Source: Ursus arctos
Taxonomy: Eukaryota; Chordata; Mammalia; Carnivora; Ursidae
DNA: 64,000 nt
Assembly: GCF_023065955.2 (NCBI RefSeq)
Contig: NW_026622863.1
Span: forward strand, 49,644,177 to 49,708,176
Direction: 5' to 3'
The notes beneath the pieces are model-generated. The model had not been told where the DNA came from. It ran no database searches and worked only from the letters and a program-made list of their open reading frames with translations. Made by a program: the position numbers and the translations under genes. Positions 35,643 to 46,770 of the stretch are shown here, in pieces. Positions within the stretch are counted from its first letter, which is position 1. Each line of letters starts with the position of its first letter.

Positions 35643-35910
35643 AACGTTGATCCTCTATTTAGTGTTCCTTGGAGGAAGTACCATAATCGACCAACTCTTC
35701 CTTGTCAGACAGGCGGGACACCTCATAAGTAGTCTCGGAACGCAGTGGTGACCAGGGATGCAATGTCCCTGCCCTGCTAGGTTTTGCTGTGTGGCCATTT
35801 TTCTATCCAACAGAGGCGTGAATGGATGGACGGGCTCACCCTCGCTGTGAAAATAAACATTTAAACACAGGAAAGTCATGGCAGCACCATTAAGAATAGC
35901 AAAAGGGTGG

Positions 35911-36111
35911 GGGTGCCTGGGTGGCACAGCGGTTAAGCGTCTGCCTTCGGCTCAGGGCGTGATCCCAGCGTTACGGGATCGAGCCCCACGTCAGGCTCCT
36001 CCACTATGAGCCTGCTTCTTCCCCTCCCACTCCCCCTGCTTGTGTTCCCTCTCTCGCTGGCTGTCTCTCTCTCTGTCAAATAAATAAATAAAATCTTAAA
36101 AAAAAAAAAAA
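35911..36111 (+). mobile_element. SINEC (bear-type), plus strand, recent
   Basis: Head GGGTGCCTGGGTGGCACAGC, intact body and poly-A. Exact 19-bp target-site duplication AAGAATAGCAAAAGGGTGG at both ends. Confidence 0.96.
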
Positions 36112-36114
36112 AGA

Positions 36115-36790
36115 ATAGCAAAAGGGTGGAAACAAACCGAAATGTCTGTCAACTGATGGAGGGATACAATGCCCTATAGTCACACTATGGAATATTATTC
36201 AACTCCCACCGTAAAAGGGAATATTCACACGTGCTATATGGAAGCACCTTGGGAATGTCACGTGAAGGGCAAGAAGCCAGACACAAGAGGTCCCATATGT
36301 ACGATGCCATTTACATGAAATGTGCGCGATAGAGAAATCCATCTCTAAGACAGCAGGTAGATTCGTGGTTGCCAGGAGCGGGACGGGGAGGGGGAAATTG
36401 GGGCTACCTTGAATGGTTACGGAGTTTCAATTTGGGGTGATGTCATTTTCTATGATTGATCATTTTTTTTTTAAAGATTTTATTTATTTGACAGAGATAG
36501 AGACAGCCAGCGAGAGAGGGAACACAAGCAGGGGGAGTGGGAGAGGAAGAAGCAGGCTCATAGTGGAGGAGCCTGATGTGGGGCTCGATCCCACAACGCT
36601 GGGATCACGCCCTGAGCTGAAGGCAGACGCCCAACCGCTGTGCCACCCAGGCGCCCCTCAATTTGGGGTGATGTCATTTTCTATGATTGATCATGGTGAC
36701 GCATGCCCAGTAAAAAAAACATTGAATTGTGCACCTTATATGGGAGAATTTTATATTACGTGGCTACAGATCAATAAAAAAATACATTAA
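36115..36790 (+). repeat. L1 3' end (plus), split by SINE
   Basis: ACTATGGAATATTATTCAAC, CATTTACATGAAATGTGCGC, GGTTGCCAGGAGCGGGACGG, GAATTGTGCACCTTATATGG, GATCAATAAAAAAATACATT. Split by the SINE at 36464-36657. Confidence 0.85.
36464..36657 (-). mobile_element. SINEC (bear-type), minus, with 37-bp exact TSD
   Basis: Poly-T start, reversed head CCACCCAGGCGCCCC. The flanks 36427-36463 and 36658-36694 are identical over 37 bases, far longer than the usual 7-20 bp. Confidence 0.96.
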
Positions 36791-38540
36791 TGCAGTGCTT
36801 ATGATATTGCTCACTGGACCGATGAATATCTGAGTGCCGGGTTGCATCGAGAGCTGGTGGGGCAGAGGGTGGGAACGCGGCTTTCTGTCGCCATTGATGG
36901 AGTCCAGGTCGGTAACAAAGAATTTTTGGAGATTTTGGAGTTGGTGCCAGTGAGGATCTGATAAAGGATCGAAGGAGCGTAGTACCCTCTGACTCAGTGG
37001 TTGTATCATAAGAGGTCTATCCTGGGGGGTGTTTGCCTGCTGTGAACAAGCACCAATGTATCTATTTGAAATTTCAAGGAACTGAGTTCATTACAGGAGC
37101 TCATGTTCACCAGTAAGGGGATGATTCAATCCTTCTCGGCCACCTCCGACTGTGGAAAGATAATTAACAGCCAAAAGGAATCAGGGGTAGAACTTTTAGT
37201 AACAATTTGATGATTTACAATGTATTTTTTATTTTGTTTGAGTGGCGGAGGTCCGTCTTCTTTTTGCAAAATAAATGTGTCGTGAACACAGGGTCCTTGT
37301 TGGGTTTTTGTTTTTGTTTTGTTTTTGCAAAACAATATCTAGAATCAGATTTAGAATCTGATTCTAGAATTAGAAAGGCACAAAGTTCATGACTAATGAT
37401 GTGTTAGAGGATTGAACGAGCCTGCAGTATTCTGACACCTGGTAGCGTCTCAGACACACCGCTCATTTCTGAGAATGTATGCGTTTAATAAGCACACTCA
37501 AAAGCTAAGTACATATACATATATAATATAATTTAACAACAGCAGCAAAACACCAGCAAAAATTTATTACCTAGGGATTATGGAGAATGTTGGACGCACA
37601 TGTTCTCTCTTTTCCAGTGCTTATTATTATGATTAATTATTTGTTTGATTTGCAAGCAGGGAAACAAGGACAGCTTCCAGCTTTGGACGCTGCATGGGGC
37701 ACGTCGATGCTTGGCTCTTCGTTCTTCTGACCTGACTCCTTCCAGGGCTGGATGGAAACCAGCTGGGGGAGCAGGAGTTCCTCACTGGGCTTCCCCGATT
37801 CAGATGGATGGGGAAAGTGTCTGTAGCCCAGAATCTACCTGCACAAACAGAGGGAGGTGGGAAGGGAGTTGGTGGAAACGTGTGTAAGAAGAAAGAATTA
37901 ATCCGTTGATTTTTTATTCAATCAGAATGGAAACAATGGCTCCCTCCCCATCCGTCAATTCCTTATCTTCTCAGCAACCCCACCCAGGCAAACCTTGATT
38001 TGGGTGCTCTCACGGTGGTTGACTCATCTCCGTGTCCTGCCCCCAACACGCTCACAGACAGCCAGACCCCTCCCAGTTCTCTGTGCAACGGAGAGGCGTC
38101 ACTCCCTCAGGGAGAGGGGGCCCCAGGGACAGTGGTCAAAGAAAAGCAATCGGAATTTTGAAGACAACATTGGAGAGATGGACAGATGGGGGTGGGGGAG
38201 TTGGTCTCGCCTTCTAGAATCTTCTGGCCTAACTTTCTGTGATTGCTATTCCTCTCTGTGTCTCTGGACTTTGCTCTCCGTTTCCTCTTTCGCTTTTGAA
38301 ATACACCCCCTCCTCATTGTTCATGCCTTCCGTATTTGCGAATCGGCCTACTCGCTAAAATTTCTGTGTCACCCCAAAACGAATGCTCCCTGCCTTTTCC
38401 CGGTCCTTCACAGACACGTGCAGGGCGGTGAAAAATTTGAGCGATTGACTTCACATTGTTTCCAGCTGCCTTTTCGTTTCAGCTCTTATACTGTAAACAA
38501 ATGTCTTTTTTAGGAATATTTAGTGTTTTAATATTTTAAA
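36791..38540. other. Intergenic, AT-rich, unassigned
   Basis: Includes a 14-bp perfect inverted repeat at 37338-37368 and a short AT-microsatellite-like run near 37515. The 172-codon ORF at 37995-38513 has no domain I recognise. Confidence 0.4.
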
Positions 38541-38883
38541 AATATTTTTGTGCTTTTAATAATTGTGGTTATATATATATTATACACGATATTTATCATC
38601 TTAACCATTCATAAGTATACAATTCAGTGGCATTAAACACAATCACAATATTAAAATGGTTACGATATTGTGTAACCTTTACCACTGCCCATACTTAAAA
38701 CGTTTTCATCCTCCCTGGGACAGAAACGAGAACTCCTCCTTCTGCCTTCCCTCAGCCCCCGGTACTGTCCAATCCATTCTCAGTCTCTATGAATTTGACT
38801 AAGGACCTCATATAAGTAAGAATCATGCGATATTTGTCTTCCGTGTCTGGCTTATTCACAAAGCATAATGTCTTCATTTTTAA

Positions 38884-39190
38884 AAATGTTAAGATTTTAT
38901 TTTTAAGTAATCTCTACACCCAACATGGGGCTCGAACTCACAACGCTAAGATCAAGAGCCTCACACGGGGTGTCTGGGTGGCTCAGCCAGTGAAGCGTCT
39001 GCCTTCGGCTCAGGGCATGATCTCGGGGTCCTGGGATCGAGCCCCGTATCGGGCTCCCTGCTCAGCGGGGAGTCTGCTTTTCCCTCTACCCCTCCCCCCT
39101 GCTCCTGATCCCTCTCTCTTTCAAATAAATAAATTAAATCTTAAAAAAAAGAGTCTCACGCTCTTCCGACTGAGTTAGCCAGGTGCCCCA
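38884..39190 (-). mobile_element. Short tRNA-Lys SINE, minus, interrupted by SINEC
   Basis: Left part AAGATTTTATTTTTAAGTAA ... GGGGCTCGAACTCACAACGC; right part CTCTTCCGACTGAGTTAGCC ... GGTGCCCC. The younger plus SINE at 38966-39148 lies between. Confidence 0.85.
38966..39148 (+). mobile_element. SINEC, plus strand, nested
   Basis: Head GGGGTGTCTGGGTGGCTCAG, CAAATAAATAAATTAAATCT tail. Flanks AGAGCCTCAC/AGAGTCTCAC come from the host SINE. Confidence 0.9.
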
Positions 39191-39796
39191 GAATAATGTC
39201 TTCAATGTTCCTCCGTGTGGTAACATTTAGTATAAATGAGTCCTTCCTTTTTGGGGCTGGAGAACATCCCGTTGAATGGATAGACCACAATGTGTTTCTC
39301 CATTTACCTGCTGATGGGGACTGCGTTATTTCTGGCTGTTGTGAATAGCCCTGCTGCAAACAGGAGTATACACAGATCTGTTTGAGTGGCTGCTTTCAGT
39401 TTTTTTGCGTAATATAGCTGGGGTGGACTTGCTGGGTCCTAGGGCATTTTTGCGCTCGTGGTTGGGGAGTGTGCTGTTTAAAATGCATAGTCCGGGAGTC
39501 CTAGCTGCACGGAGGCTGGGATGTGCCTTAGGGAGAAAATCTGTGCGTTCGACGAGCTTCCTTCAGGCGGGAGGGAGAGCGCTGTTGGCCCTGAGTTCAA
39601 CGCGAAGAAATCAACAGTATATATTAAATAATGGCTCTTTAAACAAGGTGATACGTGGGTGAGTTGATGAAAATGTGACCAGAGGCTCACAGGAAACCAG
39701 GAGCAGGACCAAATTTGCTGATTTGGTGTTCGAGGTGACTTCACAGAACACAGCTACTCAAAGGAGCACAGCAAGGCATGTCAAAAGTCAACTCGA

Positions 39797-39943
39797 GGGG
39801 CGCCTGGTGGCTCAGTTGGTTAGGGGTCTGACCCTTGAGCTCAGCTCAGGTCATGATCTCAGGGTCGTGAGTTCAAGCCCCGAGTTCAGCTCCGAGCTGG
39901 GTGTGGCGCCTACTAAAAAAAACAAAAACAAAACCAAAAAAAC
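39797..39943 (+). mobile_element. SINE, plus strand, intermediate length
   Basis: Head GGGGCGCCTGGTGGCTCAGT, GAGTTCAAGCCCCGAGTTCA, A/C-rich tail. Duplication GTCAACTCGA / GTCAACTTGA. Confidence 0.88.
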
Positions 39944-40600
39944 CCTGTCAACTTGAATCTGAGCTTTACAGGGAGGGGCTATGATAAGGGCCGGGATCTA
40001 ATCAGGTGGGGAAGGAGTTCCAGAAATTCCCGGCAAAGTGCCAGGTACGTGGGAAGAGCTAATAATACAACTGCTGGTTCCTTGACCAGACAGCCGTCTG
40101 CCTCCGCAAGTTCCTGGCGATGAATCACCTGCCACTTTGAGAAGGTTCTGGAAAGAACGTGGTTCGTGAGTTCCTGGGTGGGGGTAGGGGTGTCTCTATA
40201 GAATGGTGTCATTGGGAAGAGGCCCAGAACTTTTCATCAGATGCTAAAGGAACTGACTGTCCTCAGGCGTGACCCGCTCCTCTTCTCTGGAAACCCTTCG
40301 CTAGTCTAACCACTGTCCGTGCTGCTGAATATGGAAGAAGGTGGGGGCCAACATTGGTCCCCTAACAACACACGTGCCAGGAATTAATAATTCTGGAGGA
40401 GAACATGGGGTCTCTATGGAGAGGAAAGATCTGGAAATATAGGCAGAAGTGTTAGGCTCTATGGTGACCATGGAGGTGAGAGCCAAGGTGGGGAAAACAC
40501 TTTCCAGGCATGGGGAGCAAGACATCTTGGCTTCCAGGTGCCCCCCCCCCTCTCCCTGCCCCCTGTCTCCTCCTGGGGTCTCAGTGCCTGAGAGGTCTCA
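39944..40600. other. Intergenic, unassigned
   Basis: May include old LTR remains either side of the SINE at 39797, but no family is recognised and no gene is supported. Confidence 0.35.
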
Positions 40601-40870
40601 GACCTCCTCGTGGGGTTTCAGAGAAGCAGAAGGAGTTTTCATTCTATCCTGACGGTCTGTCCACCCTCCTCCCCCACAGCTGGTCACGTGTCCCCCTCCC
40701 CTCCCCCAAATCTGATCTAATTCTCTCTCTGCTCTGCTGAGGCCGGCCTGGTCTAAGAGGATTGGAGCATTTGCCAAATGGGACTGGGACAGGGTCAGAG
40801 AACCGGCTGGTGGGGAGACCCAGGGGCCAGGATGGCCACAGCGGGGCGGCAGAGGAGAGGAGGCCAAGGA
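40600..40870 (+). repeat. Local repeat family, copy D
   Basis: ATTCTATCCTGACGG, then CTAATTCTCTCTCTGCTCTG, AAGAGGATTGGAGCATTTGC and GGCCACAGCGGGGCGGCAG at 40832-40850. Collinear with copies A and C. Confidence 0.75.
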
Positions 40871-40940
40871 GCAGAGCCGGGAGAGGGGAACAGAGCAGGG
40901 CACCGGCTCGGTGGTTAGGAAACTATATTAAAAGGGTTGG

Positions 40941-41133
40941 GGGTGCCTGGGTGGCACAGCGGTTAAGCGTCTGCCTTCGGCTCAGGGCGTGGTCCCAGCG
41001 TTCTGGGATCGAGCCCCACATCAGGCTCCTCCGCTATGAGCCTGCTTCTTCCTCTCCCACTCCCCCTGCTTGTGTTCCCTCTCTTGCTGGCTGTCTCTCT
41101 CTGTCAAATAAATAAATAAAATATTTTAAAATA
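40941..41133 (+). mobile_element. SINEC (bear-type), plus strand
   Basis: Head GGGTGCCTGGGTGGCACAGC, intact body, TAAATAAATAAAATATTTT tail. Duplication ATTAAAAGGGTTGGG / AATAAAAGGGTTAGG. Confidence 0.94.
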
Positions 41134-42240
41134 AATAAAAGGGTTAGGAGGGGTCCAACATTGTTGATTTTAAAAATTTATCATGAACCTATTTCCTGAT
41201 TTCCTCTCCACTCTCCTCTCTCTGTCCCTTTGGAAGTAATGGGGTTCTGGAGATCAGGAAAGGGGGTATAGGTGTGAGGGTCTGGGGGTATCGGACCAGA
41301 GCCCTCAGAGATGACCTGGGAATGTTCTGGAAGGATCTGACTTGTCAAGAATCTGCACAGAGCCCTTAGGTCTGCCTCTGACATGAGGCATCATGCCTCT
41401 TTGGGGTGTCCAAGGAAAGCATTAAAAAAAATTAACATAGAATTTTAAATACATTTTATTTACTTTTTAAAAAAATACATTTTAAATAAATTTAAAAGCA
41501 TTTAAAGATATTTTTTAAATTCCTCAGTTTTCAGGTCTAATACAGTAAAGTAGCGAATGATGTAACCAGTATCGTCATTAACTTTCAAGAGCCAGAAAGG
41601 ACCCCCGGGTGTGTCCATCCCCGGTGAAAGCCCCGTGTAGACCCAGGGCACAGTTTCCACGGCAAACCAGCCAAGGCCCAGATACTGTGTCTGTTCATCA
41701 TTAGCTGTGTGTCTCTGGGCCAGACGATCCTTTCTTTGTGTCTCAGTTTTCCTCCTAGGAAGACTGGAGTTGATAATCCTCACCTCCAGGGCTGACCATG
41801 TGTCCGGCAGGCACACCACTATGGAGGGTCCAGTTGTCATATTGAAATAGGCTCCTGAGCTTGGTCAGTATCCCCTCTACAAGGTACGGGGTTGGGGGGC
41901 AACTTCCCCTTTTCCCTGGGTTCAGGGGTCCCTGGGATATGGGACTTTCAGTGCTAAACCAGGACAGTCCCGAGAAAACTGGGTTGGTTGGTCCCTTATG
42001 TCCCTTAAGGGCCCCAGCTTTTGGGGACCCTGTGTGTCCCTATGGTCCAGTCACTACGACGCTCACGTCCCTAGGATCTGCCACCGCTGTTATATATATG
42101 CGTGTCTATACACACACGTATATACACATGTAATATATGATATTTATATAATGTATAACATCATTTGCTATGTGATATATAATATAATACATATAACACA
42201 CATACCCATGTCTACATCTTTTTTATGTGTGAAGAAACGT
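41134..42240. other. Intergenic with MIR scrap and AT-rich tract
   Basis: 41690-41790 reads as MIR (TTAGCTGTGTGTCTCTGGGC). 42090-42200 is a TATA/CACATA-rich low-complexity tract. Otherwise unassigned. Confidence 0.5.
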
Positions 42241-42312
42241 ACACCCTGATAAATCTTACAAAGCGAACACACTCAGTTATCAACGCCTAGATCGAGGAAT
42301 GGTTACAACCAG

Positions 42313-42550
42313 GGGTGCCTGCATGGCTCAGTGGGTTAAGGATCTCACTCTTTTTTTTTTTCCCCCAAATTTTTTATTTAAATTCAATTAGCATCTCCCT
42401 CTGGATTTCAGCTCAGGTCCTGATCTCAGGGGCGTGAGATTGAGCCCCGCAGACAGGCTCCGTGCTCAGCGGGGAGTCTGCTTGAGATTCTCTCTCTCCC
42501 TCTCCCTCTGCCCCTTCCCCCCTCTAAAATAAATAAATTAAAAAAAAAAA
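42313..42550 (+). mobile_element. SINEC, plus strand, with internal L1-tail insertion
   Basis: Head GGGGTGCCTGCATGGCTCAG, tail AAAATAAATAAATTAAAAAA. A stretch of about 45 bases at 42350-42391 is foreign: poly-T followed by TTTATTTAAATTCAATTAG, the reverse of the L1 3' terminus seen at 32795. Confidence 0.85.
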
Positions 42551-42589
42551 CACAAAAGAATGGACACAACCAACCCCCCCCCCAGAAGG

Positions 42590-42830
42590 CTCTCTTGCAT
42601 CTCCCTGTCTGCTCCCCCTCCTCTCATCAATGGCAACCGTTATCTTGACTTCTAACTCCATAGATTTGGGGTGTCAGATGTAATTTGTGTGAACGGGACC
42701 ATACCATATTCTCTCTCTGTCTCTGCTGTGCGCTCTCTTCTCGTGCTTGGCCTCTTTTGCTCAGCGGTAAGAGTTGTGAGACTCGTTTGTGTTTTGTGGG
42801 TCTCGTTGTGCCTTCCTTTTTATCGTAGAA
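42590..42830 (-). repeat. L1 relic (minus)
   Basis: CATCAATGGCAACCGTTATC, TCTAACTCCATAGATTTGGG, AACGGGACCATACCATATTC. 42250-42310 is probably part of the same copy, before the SINE. Confidence 0.7.
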
Positions 42831-42840
42831 AAGCAGCTCA

Positions 42841-43045
42841 GGGGCACCTGGGTGGCACAGTCGCTAAGCGTCTGCCTTCGGCTCAGGGCGTGATCCCGGC
42901 GTTATGGGATCGAGCCCCGCATCAGGCTCCTCCGCTATGAGCCTGCTTCTTCCTCTCCCACTCCCCCTGCTTGTGTTCCTTCTCTCGCTGGCTCTCTCTC
43001 TCTCAAATAAATAAATAAAATCTTTAAAAAAAAAAAAAGAAAGAA
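42841..43045 (+). mobile_element. SINEC (bear-type), plus strand
   Basis: Head GGGGCACCTGGGTGGCACAG, intact body, long poly-A changing to GAAA. Target-site duplication GAAAAGCAGCTCA at both ends. Confidence 0.95.
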
Positions 43046-43639
43046 AAGAAAAGCAGCTCAAAGGGTGGCCCAGCGACCCCTGGGGATCACCGAGACCGTA
43101 TTGGGGGGGCGCCCCCCAGATCAAAACTACTTTCATAATAATGCTGGGATAGAATCAGCCTTTTCATCCCTTCCCTGGCCAGTCCTCAATGGGCTATTCC
43201 AGAGGCTGCAGGACGCATCTCAACAGACCAGATGAACCAGTAGCCGCTGTGGGGACCCGGCAGTCCTCTATTGGGTCTGACAACAAAGAGATTTGCAAGA
43301 CTTTACACAGTGCCGCTCTTCTCGTCAATTTCTTTCATCTCGAAAATTCAGTTATTTTTTCATGTAGAAATAATATCATTTTATGTTGACATGTCATGGG
43401 TTCATTTCAAATGAACTGAGAAATGCGTTATATATTTTTTTATTCCTCGGTTTTACATTTTAATACATAAATGCAGTTGATACCGCTGATGCGGACAAGT
43501 GCTCTTTGGGTCTTGGATGACTTTGAAGAACGTAAAGGGGTCATGACAACAACAAGCTTGGACCCGTCTCCGGGCGGGAATGTTCTGTTCTGGATGGGTC
43601 TTTGAGTAGCTTCTGGTTTGGAGCTATTGCCAAGATGTG

Positions 43640-44010
43640 CTCTGAACGTTCTTCTCCTCTCCATGAAATAAGCAGGTGTTCCTGTTGGGGACGGACCAAG
43701 GAATGAAATGGCTGGGTTATATACCAGGCACGCTTTTGCCTTTAAACAATCTGCCAAGTGGTTTCCTCGAGGGGCTGGAGTACTGTATGTGCTCACCAGC
43801 TGTGTGTAAGCCAACACTTAGAATTGCCAGGAGTTCATTTTAGCCGGCCGGTGGGACACAGCGGTATCACTGTGAGGTTTTAATTTCCATTTGCCTGGCG
43901 ACTGGTGAAACCGTGCCCTGCGTTCATGCATTGATGGGCCATTGACTATCCTCGCTTCTGAAATGCCTGTAGAACTCTTCTGCAACCTGGGTAAATTTCA
44001 AAGCAATATG
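43640..44010 (-). repeat. L1 relic (minus)
   Basis: AATGAAATGGCTGGGTTATA, AAACAATCTGCCAAGTGGTT, TTTTAATTTCCATTTGCCTG, CATTGATGGGCCATTGACTA. Confidence 0.75.
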
Positions 44011-44029
44011 ATGTGCCATAATCCCAAAG

Positions 44030-44240
44030 GGATGGCTAAGGGAGACCACTCTCCCTGCCCTGGGGACCAATCTGTGGGACCCGAAGCTGGCGCGTGGGGC
44101 TCCTGAGGACCAGCAGTCACTGGGTCCAGCCTCCCACCTGACTAGGTGCTCTGACAGGTGAGGCCTGAAGGCTCATACCGGCTCTGTGGGTGGTCAAGGA
44201 GATAATCCTATTCACAGGTGGGCAGATTAAGCCTAAGCGA
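44030..44240 (-). repeat. Inverted duplication, arm 1 (5' of CRX promoter)
   Basis: The reverse strand reads CCTTCAGGCCTCACCTGTCA, GGTGGGAGGCTGGACCCAGT, GGGTCCCACAG and GGGAGAGTGGTCTCCCT in the same order as 48525-48755. MIR-like sequence may form one end. Confidence 0.85.
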
Positions 44241-44599
44241 TGGGGAGGGAAAAAATGCTGAGATTTTTCCCCTCTCCCCCTATATCTCTCCCCGTATTCA
44301 ATCATTAAGCAAATGATTACCGATTTCCTCTTCACAGCTCTCTTCTCTCTCCCTTTGTCTCCCAGCCGTTTGATCTCCCCCCAAGTCTGTGACCCCCTCC
44401 CCCCAGGCTGCTGCCCCAGGACCCTGTCTCCGGCGGGGGTCTCGTGACCTCCCGTCCCCTCTGGGCTCCTTTCCTGCTCTTGGCTAATTTGGGGACAGGA
44501 AGAGGCCGGCGGACAGAAGGGGAGTGAGTGGTTAGAGGCCAGATCGCAGAGAGGTGAGCACAGGGTGGATCTTCTTTGAGTGGTGGCCCGGGTTGTGGC

Positions 44600-44770
44600 T
44601 TTATCTTCCCACCGAGCGGAGGCTCCCGCGCCTGCGGGGGCGAGCGGGGGCGGGGCCAAGGGAGGGGCGGGGCTTCCGAGGTCGGGGGCGGGGCCTCCTG
44701 CTGCCCCCTCCCCCGCCCCTGCTCGCGGCGGTCCAGTTAGTGAGAACAGGTTACACAGGGGATAGTGTTA
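44600..44770. other. Short CpG/GC-box-rich patch
   Basis: GGGGCGGGGCCAAGGGAGGG and GTCGGGGGCGGGGCCTCC are Sp1-type boxes, about 3.2 kb upstream of CRX exon 1. No exon can be attached. Confidence 0.4.
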
Positions 44771-45077
44771 TTTCCCTCATCCTCCTCCTCCGCCTCCTTT
44801 TTTTTAAAAATTAATTGAGGTACGATTTACATCAATAAAATGCACCATTTTAAATGGTCAGTTTGATGCATTTTGACGAATTGGTGCTCTCATGTCACCG
44901 TGCCTCTGGAGACATACAGTATTGCACTGCCCCGAAAGTTTCCCTCGGGCCACTTTGCAGTCCGTACCCACTCTCCACTCGAGGTCTTACCATTTTGACG
45001 GTTTCGGTGGGCGTGTTGTGGCAGGCCATTGTGGTTTTACTTTGTGTTTCCCTGATGACAAATAGTGCTGAGTATTT

Positions 45078-45078
<1 letters not shown>

Positions 45079-45108
<30 letters not shown>

Positions 45109-45115
45109 CGCGCGG
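45079..45115 (+). repeat. (TG)n(CG)n alternating purine-pyrimidine tract
   Basis: About 11 TG units run directly into seven CG units, an unbroken alternating tract and a classic Z-DNA-forming sequence. Confidence 0.9.
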
Positions 45116-45490
45116 ACTCACAGGCTATCGAGATATCTTTTATGAAGTGTTTCTTCTAGTGGTTTGGATTACTGAGTTGAAGGAGTCTTCTGTATTCTGA
45201 ATATAAGGTCTTTGCCAGCTCTATGGTTTGCAAACGCTTTCTAACAGACTGTGCCTAGCATTTTCTTGTACGTAATGATGTTTTTTGGAGAGCAGAATTT
45301 TCCAGTTTTGGTCACATCTTACTGTTATCCATTTTCTATTTCATGGTGATTGTTTTCTGTGTCCTGTTTAAGAGACTTTTTTCCTATCCCCAGGTCAAGA
45401 AAAATATTTCTGTTTTTTTTTTTTTTCTACCCCTAGGAGCGTTACACTTTTGCCTTTCACATCTAGGACTGTGATCTCTCTCAAATTAAT

Positions 45491-45680
45491 TTTTTTTAAG
45501 ATTTTATTTATTTATTTGACAGAGAGGCAGCCAGCGAGAGAGGGAACACAAGCAGGAGGAGTGGGAGAGGAAGAAGCAGGCTCATAGAGGAAGAGCCTGA
45601 TGCGGGGCTCGATCCCGGGACTCCGGGATCACGCCCTGAGCCCAAGGCAGATGCTTAACGACTGAGCCACCCAGGCGCTC
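45491..45680 (-). mobile_element. SINEC (bear-type), minus strand
   Basis: TTTTTTTAAGATTTTATTTA start, reversed head CCACCCAGGCGCTCC. Target-site duplication CTCAAATTAATTTT on both sides. Confidence 0.94.
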
Positions 45681-46611
45681 CTCAAATTAATTTTTGTGTA
45701 TTGTGATTGAGGTTCTTTCTTTTCTTCTTTCTTATGTGGATAGTCCGTTGTTCAAACATGACGTGTTGAAAAGATTTCCCTGTTGACTTGCTTTGGCATT
45801 TTTGTCAAAAATCAATCGACCATAAAGTTCCGGCCAATTTCTGAACTGTGTATTCTGTCTCATTGAATGATTTGCTCGTCCTCACAATGTATTGCCCTGT
45901 CTGGTCTCCTGTAGCATTGCAGTAAGTCCTCAAGTCAGGTAATACACGTTTCTAGCTTTTTTTTTTTTAAGATTGTTTTGATATTCCAGATTCTTTAAAT
46001 TTTCATAGAGATTCTTGACTCGGGTTGTCGGTTTCTACAAAAACACACTGTTGAGAGGTTTTGGTTGGGATTGCAGTGGCTCTACGATTAGTCCGAGAAG
46101 AATCCATGTATCTTAACAATATGGAGCCCCCCCCCCAATCCGTTGTTTATTTCACTCAGGCTCGGGTCTCCTTTAATGTCTCCCAGCAGAGCTTTGATGT
46201 TTGTAGAGGGACAATTAGCTGAAAGAAGAGATGACAGGGTTTAGGGATGGATTGGACGTGAGACGTGAGAAAAAAGGGAGTGGGCAAGGCTGAATGTTAA
46301 GATCTCCTCCTGAGTCGCTGGGGGGAAATGAGAAAGAAAGCGACTTGTCCTGGGAGGGGTCCAGCTCAGAAGAGGAAGGGCCTAAATGTGGACTCACCTG
46401 CCCCCAAGGCCATGTGCATGACCTTCTGAGACCCCACCTCTGCACACCCTCCCACCTTGGGGGGCCCCGACGGGCAGATGGGTTCACAGCCCCAGGAGGA
46501 GGTGATGTGGAGAAGCTGAAACTTGTCTCCCGTGGGGCCGTGAGGACCCTCTCTCCCTCTCTGTGCTCGGCCTCCTTCCCTTCCCTGCTCCGGAGGGCCA
46601 GGATGGGCTGT

Positions 46612-46770
46612 TAACAGCAGTGGATTGTCCCATCAGTAGCCTCCTGACTGGTCACTGCAGGTCAGACAGCCCCTCCCTGTCTCCCTGTCACCCCTGGTTC
46701 TTCAAGCTAATGAGACCTGCCCTGATTCCCCAGCCAGGCTGCTGGCCTTAATCTCCCCCGGCAGGGGGTT
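46612..46770 (+). promoter_or_regulatory. Candidate distal CRX regulatory element
   Basis: SINE-free, with homeodomain-type sites AAGCTAATGAG (46703) and CTTAATCTCC (46747), about 1.2 kb upstream of the CRX exon. Function is inferred from motif content and position only. Confidence 0.35.

Larger units (their letters stand above)
38540..39450 (-). repeat. L1 3' relic (minus), split by nested SINEs
   Basis: TAAGTATACAATTCAGTGGC, ATTTGACTAAGGACCTCATA, GAATGGATAGACCACAATGT, GGGTGGACTTGCTGGGTCCT. Confidence 0.8.
44800..46230 (-). repeat. L1 relics (minus), split by SINE
   Basis: AATTGAGGTACGATTTACAT, CCATTGTGGTTTTACTTTGT, CTTTGCCAGCTCTATGGTTT, ATTGCAGTGGCTCTACGATT. Contains a (TG)n(CG)n tract. 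Confidence 0.8.
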
